A DNA stretch of 5,526 nt from Candidatus Bathyarchaeota archaeon (lineage in GTDB: Archaea > Thermoproteota > Bathyarchaeia > Bathyarchaeales > Bathycorpusculaceae), in NCBI GenBank assembly GCA_016649625.1, contig JAENXI010000073.1:1-5526 (forward strand). The letters are read 5' to 3'. Under the pieces are notes generated by a model that was given only the letters and a program-made list of their open reading frames with translations, was not told the origin of the DNA and made no database searches. The translations under genes and the position numbers were made by a program. Positions 1 through 5,110 of the stretch are shown here, one piece after another (the stretch's first letter is position 1; each line of letters opens with the position of its first letter).

Positions 1-192
1 AGCTGTGAGTCCTGCAATTATTGCGTTAGAGAACATGGGTCCACTGGTTCTTGCATCGTGACCCACTATTAGTTTTCCTCCCTCAAAGAATGTCCCGATT
101 GCTGATCCAATATTAATTACCATTTCTGTTGTTAATTCTTTGTTAACTAATCCGCGTATTCCATTAGTTCCAAAGAGTTTTTTAAGACCCAA
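1..192 (-). CDS. Phosphomannomutase/phosphoglucosamine mutase family protein, N-terminal part (cut by window edge)
   Basis: The 64 visible residues are the N-terminus of an alpha-D-phosphohexomutase, which moves phosphate between C6 and C1 of a hexose. The signature LFGTNGIRG lies at residues 6-14 and VGHDARTSG at 43-51, both typical of domain I of this family. The phosphoserine loop (TxSHNP type), expected near residue 95-105, and the metal and sugar loops are beyond the left edge, so the substrate cannot be read. I chose the TTG at 192-190 as start. It lies four codons before the conserved block, no ATG or GTG is suitably placed, and AAGGAG lies upstream with about 10 bases between. The gap after the preceding nucleotidyltransferase stop is only 17 bases, so the two are probably cotranscribed and translationally coupled. 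The neighbour suggests a phosphomannomutase role making mannose-1-phosphate. Phosphoglucosamine mutase (GlmM-like) or a broad-specificity enzyme is equally compatible with the motifs. Confidence 0.9.
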   Translation of the reverse strand, partial: MGLKKLFGTNGIRGLVNKELTTEMVINIGSAIGTFFEGGKLIVGHDARTSGPMFSNAIIAGLTA

Positions 193-202
193 TTTTTCTA
201 TT

Positions 203-208
203 CTCCTT
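203..208 (-). promoter_or_regulatory. Ribosome binding site for the phosphohexomutase (AAGGAG)
   Basis: On the minus strand AAGGAG sits just after the TAA stop of the upstream nucleotidyltransferase and 10 bases before the TTG codon. It is the main reason for accepting a TTG start, because there is no in-frame ATG before the conserved FGTNGIRG block. Confidence 0.6.
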
Positions 209-209
209 C

Positions 210-1295
210 TTAACAGACTATATTCGATTTTAATATATTTTCACTGATCTCTTTTCCAGGACAAACAGCAGCACCTTCAGGAAGAGAAACATTATCTCTT
301 ATTTTTGCACAATCTCCAATTATGCAACCATTACCAATTTTAACATTTTTTCCAATAAAAACGCCTTCACCAATAATAGAACCATTTATTTTTGAACCAT
401 CTTGAATTTCAGCATCGGACAAAATAACCGATTCGATAATTTGCACATTTTTTCCTATAGCTACCTGTTTTCCTATCACTGCATAAGGTCCAATTACTGT
501 TTTTTCTCCAATTTTTACGCCGGTATCAATTGCTACGTAGTTTTTTATTTTCAAATTTTTATTGTCATATTTTTTATTGTTGTAGTGAGCTTTAAGTAAA
601 ATCTTATTTGCTTCTAAATATTCTGTTGGTTTGCCAATATCAATCCATAAACCTTGCATACAATGACCAAACATTTTTTTTTCCTCTACTAGCTTTGGAA
701 AAATCTCTCGTTCCATTGAAACAGATTTACTTTTTTCGATATATTGCAGAACTTTGGGATCCAACACATAAATTCCGGCATTAATTAGGTTAGTTGGCGC
801 TGATCCTTTTTTTGGTTTCTCGATAAACTTTTTTATTCGTTTATCTTCTGTGATTTCAACACATCCATATCTTGATGGGTCTTTGACTTCGTGTAATGCT
901 ATGGTTGCTAATGCCTTCTTTTCTTTATGAGTTTTAATAATTTCTTTATATTTTATATCTGCAAAAATATCACCATTAAGTACTAAAAATGAATCTGTTT
1001 TTCCAATAAGTTTTTCAGCATTTTTTATTGGCCCTGCTGTTCCAAGGGGTGTTTTCGGTGGATCTATAGAATATCTTACTTTTAATCCGTGTTTTCGGAT
1101 TTTTTGTTTTCTGATGTAGAACTCAGTTAAACTATTAACCGCCATAATAGCTTCCATAATGTTATTTTCTGATAATCTTTCAAAAATTCCTTCCAATAAT
1201 GGTTTGTTGACTATGGGAAAAAGAGTTTTTGGTCTTGAGCAACTAATTGGTCTTAATCTAGTACCAAAACCACCTGCTAGAATCAATGCTTTCAT
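210..1295 (-). CDS. Sugar-1-phosphate nucleotidyltransferase, GDP-mannose pyrophosphorylase-like
   Basis: 361 residues, predicted to join a sugar-1-phosphate and an NTP into an NDP-sugar plus pyrophosphate in the cytoplasm. The nucleotidyltransferase domain (about 1-235) starts with LAGGFGTRLRP (6-16) and RPK (21-23). It then shows PLGTAGP (83-89), the metal-binding Asp in LNGD (106-109), FIEKP (157-161), INAGIYVL (171-178) and WIDIG (217-221) with the second metal Asp. The C-terminal part (about 252-340) is a left-handed beta-helix of hexapeptide repeats such as KIGEKT and VIGKQV. The overall plan, the length and the C-terminal ending (KEISE...NIVC) follow the eukaryotic GMPPB/archaeal mannose-1-phosphate guanylyltransferase type more closely than RmlA or GlmU. 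This is from memory of the family, so GTP/mannose specificity is inferred. The ATG at 1295 gives the standard family N-terminus MKALILAGG. The gene lies between guaA and a phosphohexomutase, supporting a GDP-sugar pathway. A glucose-1-phosphate or GlcNAc-1-phosphate enzyme remains possible. Confidence 0.92.
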   Translation of the reverse strand: MKALILAGGFGTRLRPISCSRPKTLFPIVNKPLLEGIFERLSENNIMEAIMAVNSLTEFYIRKQKIRKHGLKVRYSIDPPKTPLGTAGPIKNAEKLIGKTDSFLVLNGDIFADIKYKEIIKTHKEKKALATIALHEVKDPSRYGCVEITEDKRIKKFIEKPKKGSAPTNLINAGIYVLDPKVLQYIEKSKSVSMEREIFPKLVEEKKMFGHCMQGLWIDIGKPTEYLEANKILLKAHYNNKKYDNKNLKIKNYVAIDTGVKIGEKTVIGPYAVIGKQVAIGKNVQIIESVILSDAEIQDGSKINGSIIGEGVFIGKNVKIGNGCIIGDCAKIRDNVSLPEGAAVCPGKEISENILKSNIVC

Positions 1296-1306
1296 CTTTA
1301 TCTCTA

Positions 1307-1340
1307 CCTTTAAAGTCCAAAGTTATTTTTAAGTTAAAGG
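1307..1340 (-). repeat. Inverted repeat overlapping the nucleotidyltransferase ribosome-binding region
   Basis: CCTTTAA (1307-1313) and TTAAAGG (1334-1340) are perfect reverse complements separated by 20 bases, in the 63-base gap between guaA and the nucleotidyltransferase. In the minus-strand RNA the downstream arm contains AAGG of AAGGUAGAG, the best candidate ribosome-binding sequence for the ATG at 1295. The stem is short and has only two G-C pairs, so it could be chance in AT-rich DNA. Confidence 0.4.
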
Positions 1341-1358
1341 GATGTTTTGATCTTATCT

Positions 1359-2909
1359 TTATTCCCATTCTATAGTTGCTGGCGGTTTATGGGTAATGTC
1401 ATAAACCACACGAGTGATTTGTGGTATTTCATTTGTTATTCTTGTGGAAATTTTCTCAAGAATTGAATAAGAGATTTTTGCAAAACTTGCAGTCATCGCT
1501 TCGCGACTCTCTACAGCTCTTATAGCAACTACATAGCCATATGCTCTAGCGTCTCCTTTTACACCTGTGGCTTTTGTATCTGTTAGAACTGCAAAATACT
1601 GCCATAATTTATTTTCCAATTTAGCTTTTTCAATTTCAACTCTCACTATTTTATCCGCTTTTTTCAATATGTCATTTTTCTCTTTATTCAACTTGCCAAT
1701 AATTCTAACTGCTAATCCTGGTCCTGGAAAAGGTTGTCTTGTGATAAGCTCTTTTGGTAAACCTAAAATTTTGGCGACTTTTCTAACTTCATCTTTATAT
1801 AAATCTCTTAACGGCTCTAAAATCCTTTTAAATTCCATTTTTGATGGTAAACCCGCAACATTATGATGCGATTTAATCTTGTTTGAATTTTTTCCAAAAC
1901 CAGATTCAATTCTATCTGGATAGATGGTTCCTTGAATAAGAAAGCTTGCATTACTTTTGGTTGCTTTTTCTTCGAAAACTCTTATGAATTCCTCACCAAT
2001 TATCTTTCTCTTCTTTTCTGGATCAATAATTTTTTGTAATCTTTTCATAAATCTGTCTTGAGCTTCTGCAACCACAAATGTACTCTTTAATTTTTGAAAA
2101 GTTTTCCTCACCTGTTCAGGTTCGCCTTCACGCATAAAACCGGTGTCTACAAAAACAGCTGTAAGTTTATCTTCTAATGCTCTGGCAGCAAGAGCTGTTG
2201 CAACACTGGAATCTATTCCTCCGCTAAGTCCTATTATTGCATTTTCTTCACCAACAGCTACTTTTATTTCTTCTACCATTTTTTCAATGATGTCTTCCAT
2301 TTTCCAATTTGGTTCGGATTTGCAAACTTCAAATATGAAGTTTTTTAGCATTTTTTCTCCATTTTTAGTATGAATTACCTCTGGATGCCATTGCAATCCG
2401 TAGATGGGTTTTTTTCTATGTTTAAAAGCAGCAACTGGACAGTTTTTTGTGTGTGCTAAGATTTCGTAATTTGGTGGAAGATCATATACTGTGTCTCCGT
2501 GACTCATCCAGACTTTTTCTTTTTTACCTAATCCCTTTAAAATTCCTATGTTTTTGTCAATTGAAACAAAAGCTGTTCCATACTCTTTTCGATTAGCTGG
2601 TTTAACTTTTCCTTGAGTGATTTGTGCAATAATTTGAAGACCGTAGCATAAACCCAAAATAGGTAAATCAATTGTTAGGAGTCGGCTATCCATTTTTGGG
2701 GCATTATTATCATAAACACTTGATGGACCTCCTGAAAGAATTAAGCCTTTGATGGCGCATTTTTTTTCTAGACTTTTTATTTCCTCTATTTTTATGTCAT
2801 GAGGTACGATTTCTGAATAAACTCCATTTTCTCTTATTCTTCTTCCTATAAGGTGACAATATTGACCTCCAAAGTCTAGAACAAGAATTGTATCATATTT
2901 TTTCTCCAT
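1359..2909 (-). CDS. guaA: GMP synthase (glutamine-hydrolysing), single-chain form
   Basis: Converts XMP, ATP and glutamine to GMP, the last step of guanine nucleotide synthesis. From the chosen ATG it has 516 residues, the full two-domain length. The class I glutamine amidotransferase domain (about 4-195) shows LDFGGQY, LSGGPSSVY (58-66), the nucleophile elbow GLCYG with Cys88, and QWHPE with His175 and Glu177. The ATP pyrophosphatase domain starts near 205 with the PP-loop SGGIDSS (229-235), followed by KSHHNVAGLP. The dimerisation domain begins at RQPFPGPGLAVR (391-402) and ends in KPPATIEWE at the C-terminus. All catalytic residues are present. I prefer the ATG at 2909 to an in-frame GTG at 2918, because AAGGTG lies 6 bases before the ATG and itself includes that GTG. 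Using the GTG would only add MPI. It is the first gene of a likely operon with the nucleotidyltransferase and mutase, and is divergent from an Lrp-type regulator. Confidence 0.97.
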   Translation of the reverse strand: MEKKYDTILVLDFGGQYCHLIGRRIRENGVYSEIVPHDIKIEEIKSLEKKCAIKGLILSGGPSSVYDNNAPKMDSRLLTIDLPILGLCYGLQIIAQITQGKVKPANRKEYGTAFVSIDKNIGILKGLGKKEKVWMSHGDTVYDLPPNYEILAHTKNCPVAAFKHRKKPIYGLQWHPEVIHTKNGEKMLKNFIFEVCKSEPNWKMEDIIEKMVEEIKVAVGEENAIIGLSGGIDSSVATALAARALEDKLTAVFVDTGFMREGEPEQVRKTFQKLKSTFVVAEAQDRFMKRLQKIIDPEKKRKIIGEEFIRVFEEKATKSNASFLIQGTIYPDRIESGFGKNSNKIKSHHNVAGLPSKMEFKRILEPLRDLYKDEVRKVAKILGLPKELITRQPFPGPGLAVRIIGKLNKEKNDILKKADKIVRVEIEKAKLENKLWQYFAVLTDTKATGVKGDARAYGYVVAIRAVESREAMTASFAKISYSILEKISTRITNEIPQITRVVYDITHKPPATIEWE

Positions 2910-2915
2910 TATTGG

Positions 2916-2921
2916 CACCTT
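2916..2921 (-). promoter_or_regulatory. Ribosome binding site that decides the guaA start (AAGGTG)
   Basis: On the minus strand AAGGTG is followed by six bases and the ATG at 2909-2907. It matches the archaeal GGTG-type Shine-Dalgarno core. It overlaps the alternative GTG start at 2918-2916, which itself has no such sequence upstream, so the ATG is favoured. Confidence 0.6.
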
Positions 2922-2938
2922 GGTACTGGTTCTTAATC

Positions 2939-2957
2939 TAGTAATTTAATATTACTA
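2939..2957. promoter_or_regulatory. Perfect 19-base interrupted palindrome, candidate operator upstream of guaA
   Basis: TAGTAAT and ATTACTA are exact reverse complements around the five-base spacer TTAAT. The element lies 30-48 bases upstream of the guaA ATG, within the region shared with the divergent Lrp-type gene. Its size and AT-rich centre resemble the roughly 15-base palindromes bound by Lrp/AsnC proteins. It could also overlap a guaA core promoter element (TAATATTAAA on the minus strand) and so block transcription. That a regulator binds here is inference; the symmetry is directly visible. Confidence 0.4.
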
Positions 2958-3024
2958 TCTTTTTGTCTGTGGACTTGGTTTTTCTTTTATTTTGAATGAG
3001 TTATATTTTTTTAGGAATCTAAAC

Positions 3025-3033
3025 TTATATAAA
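3025..3033 (+). promoter_or_regulatory. TATA box, probably for the Lrp/AsnC gene and possibly also for guaA
   Basis: The plus strand reads TTATATAAA with an A-rich stretch (ctaaac) just upstream in the place of a BRE. Transcription would then be expected to start near 3055, about 55 bases before the regulator's ATG. The minus strand of the same bases reads TTTATATA, the archaeal consensus, so the box could also serve guaA (expected start near 3003). A second, weaker plus-strand candidate is CTATAAAAAG at 3062-3071, which would give a shorter leader. Confidence 0.5.
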
Positions 3034-3109
3034 TGTAATTAGCTGATAAACAAAAGGATGGCTATAAAAAGTTTTATTGTTTGAAAAAATGTACAAATGG
3101 CGATGTTTT

Positions 3110-3553
3110 ATGGCACTAAATGAAACCGATAAAAAAATATTAAAAAATTTATTGGAAGATGCTCGCTTCTCAAGCCGGCAAATTGCCAAAAAAATTGGTG
3201 TCTCTGTAGGTACTGTGCTTTCAAGAATTAAGAAAATGGAAGCCAATGGCTTAATAAAAGGATATTCTGCAATTTTAGATCAAGAAAAACTAGGTTATCA
3301 ACTTACTGTCTTGACAGAGGTAACTGTTTCAAGAGGCAAACTTGTTGAAATGGAAAATGAGATAGCTAAAAACCCCAACGTTTGTGGTGTTTATGACATA
3401 ACAGGCTTGACTGATGCATTGATTATTGCGAAATTCAAGAGTCGTGAGGATCTTGGTCGTTTTACAAAATATTTGTTATCTTTGCCATATCTTGAGCGAA
3501 CTAACACTCATATAGTATTAACAACAGTTAAAGAAAATTTTAGGCTCCTATAG
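3110..3553 (+). CDS. Lrp/AsnC family transcriptional regulator
   Basis: 147 residues, the normal size for this family of DNA-binding feast/famine regulators, which form dimers and higher oligomers and respond to amino acids or related small molecules. The N-terminal AsnC-type winged helix begins with NETDKKIL (4-11). The helix-turn-helix covers about 21-43 (SSRQIAKKIG then VSVGTVLSRIKKM), followed by NGLIKGYSAIL (46-56). The C-terminal ligand-binding and oligomerisation (RAM) domain covers about 65-142 and has the family pattern YDITGLTDALIIAKF (95-109). I chose the ATG at 3110 because it gives the usual short leader before the first helix and has GGCGAT, close to GGTGAT, five bases upstream. 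An in-frame ATG at 3089 and a TTG at 3077 would add 7 or 11 residues. The gene is divergent from guaA and convergent with the serine acetyltransferase, so either may be a target. The effector and targets cannot be read. Confidence 0.93.
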   Translation: MALNETDKKILKNLLEDARFSSRQIAKKIGVSVGTVLSRIKKMEANGLIKGYSAILDQEKLGYQLTVLTEVTVSRGKLVEMENEIAKNPNVCGVYDITGLTDALIIAKFKSREDLGRFTKYLLSLPYLERTNTHIVLTTVKENFRLL

Positions 3554-4609
3554 TTAACATTTTTTATTGCTCTTCTTCTCTTTAACCTCTAGTTCAGGTC
3601 GTGCTATGGCAATTTTTGTGCTTGCAGTCACAGGTGTTGTAAGCCAAACATTTCCTCCGATAACTACATTATTTCCAACTTTCGCGTTTGGTCCTAGAAG
3701 AGTTGCCCCTGAATAAATTACTACATTATTTCCTATTGTAGGATGTCTTTTAATTCCTCTGATTACTCTACCTTTCTCGTCTTTTGGAAAACTCAAAGCC
3801 CCTAAAGTTACTCCTTGATAAATTTTTACATTATTACCAATTTCTGTGGTTTCACCTATGACTACTCCTGTTCCATGGTCTATGAAAAAGTTCGTGCCAA
3901 TTTTTGCGCCTGGATGTATATCTATGCCCGTTAATGAGTGAACATGCTCACTCATAATTCTGGGAATTAATGGGACTCCTTGTTGGTACAATTCATGAGC
4001 TAATCTGTAAGTTGTTATAGCTAATACACACGGGTAACTTAGAATTACTTCTTCTTTACTGGCAGCTGCTGGATCTCCTTTAAAAGCTGCTTCAATATCA
4101 CCACTAATGAGTAGTCGTATTTCGGGAATTTTTTCTATGAGCTCTTTTGTTACCACTTTAGCTCTTTTCCGACAGATATCTTTGGGACATTCAACAATTT
4201 TCCGACAAATATATTTTAGACTTTTTTCTATTTCATCGGTTAATCGATTATACACTGACAATAAAGTTCCATTTAGCACTTTTTTTATATTTGTTCTTGT
4301 TATTTCTTCTTTTCCTAGATATCCTGGAAATAAAATTGTGAAGAGATCATCTAATACCTCAATAACTATTTTCTTTGATGGTAAATCTTTGCCTTCTAGA
4401 TGATCTATACCACCTATTTTTTCGTAGTTTTTTAATATTTCCTCGGCAATTATAGGTAACTCTTTATCACTCCAATTTTCTTCCACAGATTCACTGTTAT
4501 TCAACAATGTTTCAAGCATTTTTTCTCTATTCCAACATTGTATTTTATCACGATTTGCTTTACACTCTTTGCATTCTTCTGGAATTTTTTTATTGGAGTT
4601 TAAGCTCAT
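3554..4609 (-). CDS. Serine O-acetyltransferase, long (EpsC-like) form
   Basis: Transfers acetyl from acetyl-CoA to L-serine to make O-acetylserine, the precursor of cysteine. At 351 residues it is longer than E. coli CysE and matches the long SAT type with an extra helical N-terminal region (LPSKK at 76-80, LFPGYLG at 93-99). The catalytic domain includes [14 protein letters not shown] (171-184), YRLAHELY (201-208) and [12 protein letters not shown] (213-224). DIHPGAKIG follows, with Asp230, then [11 protein letters not shown] with His245. These two residues have the same 15-residue spacing as the E. coli catalytic pair. The left-handed beta-helix continues through [14 protein letters not shown] and [13 protein letters not shown] to GGNVWL (318-323). 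The N-terminus carries CKEC plus a third Cys (13, 16, 25), and more cysteines occur at 135, 141 and 146. The ATG at 4609 has a modest AGGGA upstream. The enzyme is best known from bacteria, so old transfer is possible. No O-acetylserine sulfhydrylase is in the window. Confidence 0.93.
   Translation of the reverse strand: MSLNSNKKIPEECKECKANRDKIQCWNREKMLETLLNNSESVEENWSDKELPIIAEEILKNYEKIGGIDHLEGKDLPSKKIVIEVLDDLFTILFPGYLGKEEITRTNIKKVLNGTLLSVYNRLTDEIEKSLKYICRKIVECPKDICRKRAKVVTKELIEKIPEIRLLISGDIEAAFKGDPAAASKEEVILSYPCVLAITTYRLAHELYQQGVPLIPRIMSEHVHSLTGIDIHPGAKIGTNFFIDHGTGVVIGETTEIGNNVKIYQGVTLGALSFPKDEKGRVIRGIKRHPTIGNNVVIYSGATLLGPNAKVGNNVVIGGNVWLTTPVTASTKIAIARPELEVKEKKSNKKC
3560..3565 (+). terminator. 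Possible T-run terminator for the Lrp/AsnC gene, inside the end of the convergent gene
   Basis: Six Ts follow the regulator's stop codon by six bases and are followed by further pyrimidine-rich sequence. Archaeal RNA polymerase can terminate at such U tracts without a hairpin. The tract lies within the last codons of the opposite gene (its Lys codons), so it may reflect coding only. Confidence 0.3.
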
Positions 4610-4645
4610 TTTTTTTCCCTATAAAGAATTATCTAGGAAAAGTTG

Positions 4646-4653
4646 GATATAAG
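4646..4653 (-). promoter_or_regulatory. TATA-like box for the serine acetyltransferase gene
   Basis: On the minus strand CTTATATC, preceded by A-rich sequence, is placed so that transcription would start near 4624. That leaves a leader of about 15 bases containing the AGGGA ribosome-binding candidate (4616-4620), a typical archaeal layout. The assignment rests only on sequence match and spacing. Confidence 0.4.
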
Positions 4654-4840
4654 AGAAGTGTTTTTTTACCTATCTTTGCTTGGAAAAATTTCGTATAATA
4701 CCTAAAAGTCTTTTATCCGTTCTTTGTTGATAAAATACTGATCTGTATGCACTTAGCAGATTAATTACTTTTCAAGTTTTTAGTTTTTCTTTTCTTGTTA
4801 ATTTTGAATTCGGTTCCTAGAGCTTAACCAAAGTAAAATC

Positions 4841-4850
4841 TTTTAATATG
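4841..4850 (+). promoter_or_regulatory. TATA-like box for tRNA-Leu
   Basis: TTTTAATATG is preceded by an A-rich BRE-like stretch (accaaagtaaaa). It would place the transcript start near 4870, giving a 5' leader of roughly 35 bases to be removed by RNase P. TAATAATT at 4861-4868 is an alternative with a shorter leader. Confidence 0.35.
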
Positions 4851-4904
4851 ATACTCTTTCTAATAATTGCTACCTGTAAGTCTGTGGACCAAATCAGGTG
4901 ATTT

Positions 4905-4992
4905 GCGGGGGTTGCCAAGCCAGGTCAAAGGCGTAGGCCTGAGGCGCCTATCCTGTAGGGGTTCGTGGGTTCAAATCCCACCCTCCGCACCA
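4905..4992 (+). tRNA. tRNA-Leu, anticodon GAG, with encoded CCA
   Basis: A full type II cloverleaf can be folded. The acceptor stem GCGGGGG (4905-4911) pairs with CCTCCGC (4982-4988) with one G-T pair. The D stem is GCC/GGC with the AGCCAGGTCAAA loop. The anticodon stem TAGGC/GCCTA encloses loop CTGAGGC, giving anticodon GAG at 4941-4943, which reads CUC and CUU. The long variable arm (4951-4964, TCC..GGGGTTC) is the leucine/serine type. The T arm is GTGGG/CCCAC with loop TTCAAAT. The discriminator A73 (4989), as required for leucine identity, is followed by CCA in the DNA (4990-4992). There is no intron. The overall sequence is like archaeal tRNA-Leu. Confidence 0.96.
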
Positions 4993-4993
4993 A

Positions 4994-5016
4994 ATTATTT
5001 ATTATTTCTATTTTTT
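4994..5016 (+). terminator. T-rich terminator-like tract after tRNA-Leu
   Basis: Right after the encoded CCA the plus strand becomes T-rich and ends in six consecutive Ts at 5011-5016. There is no GC-rich hairpin, which fits hairpin-independent archaeal termination at U tracts. Confidence 0.45.
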
Positions 5017-5038
5017 GAGTATGATAAAAAAAATTGCG

Positions 5039-5047
5039 AATATATAA
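5039..5047 (+). promoter_or_regulatory. TATA box for the ferredoxin-like gene
   Basis: AATATATAA is preceded by a purine-rich run (aaaaaaattgcg). The start of transcription would be near 5070, about 40 bases before the ATG. TATAAAG at 5067-5073 is an alternative that would give a leader of about 16 bases. Confidence 0.4.
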
Positions 5048-5110
5048 TTGTTAAATGCATGTATTGTATAAAGAAATATTTAGATACTTCAAACAGGAAT
5101 TATTACACGA

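Larger units (their letters stand above)
4610..4904. other. Intergenic region between the acetyltransferase gene and tRNA-Leu
   Basis: No reading frame here shows protein-like composition or known motifs. The left part holds the leftward promoter of the acetyltransferase gene and the right part the rightward promoter and leader of the tRNA. The remainder is AT-rich with T-rich tracts on the plus strand (for example 4770-4800). A weak inverted repeat, ACCTG at 4872-4876 and CAGGT at 4895-4899, lies just before the tRNA. Confidence 0.6.

Noticed and set aside
402..599. Plus-strand open frame opposite the nucleotidyltransferase
   Set aside because: It lies wholly within a well-supported gene on the other strand, is rich in Phe/Tyr/Ile as expected from antisense of AT-rich coding DNA, and has no recognisable motif.
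1567..2373. Two plus-strand open frames (1567-1866 and 2143-2373) opposite guaA
   Set aside because: Both are antisense shadows of conserved GMP synthase sequence, with no motif or upstream signal of their own.
1251..2943. 13-base direct repeat TCTTAATCTAGTA at 1251-1263 and 2931-2943
   Set aside because: The first copy encodes the conserved TRLR motif of the nucleotidyltransferase and the second is intergenic. The flanks do not match, so chance similarity is the simplest explanation.
3058..3084. Tiny open frame (ATG at 3058, eight codons) in the leader of the Lrp-type gene
   Set aside because: Considered as a leader peptide, but it falls at or before the expected transcript start near 3055, shows no biased residues and has no spaced ribosome-binding site.
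3025..3246. Minus-strand open frame opposite the start of the Lrp-type gene
   Set aside because: It overlaps the conserved helix-turn-helix coding region and the promoter region, and resembles no known protein.
3541..3550. Short palindrome TAGG-CT-CCTA at the end of the Lrp-type gene, considered as a terminator hairpin
   Set aside because: The loop would be two bases and the stem four pairs, too small to form a stable RNA hairpin. The bases also encode the C-terminal residues of the protein.
4107..4698. Plus-strand open frames (4107-4403 and 4507-4698) opposite or beside the acetyltransferase gene
   Set aside because: The first is fully antisense to conserved coding sequence. The second spans the acetyltransferase start and promoter and has low-complexity hydrophobic composition.
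4905..5110. tRNA 3' end as an integration site for a mobile element
   Set aside because: There is no partial tRNA copy, integrase gene or flanking direct repeat in the visible sequence, and a normal promoter and gene follow.
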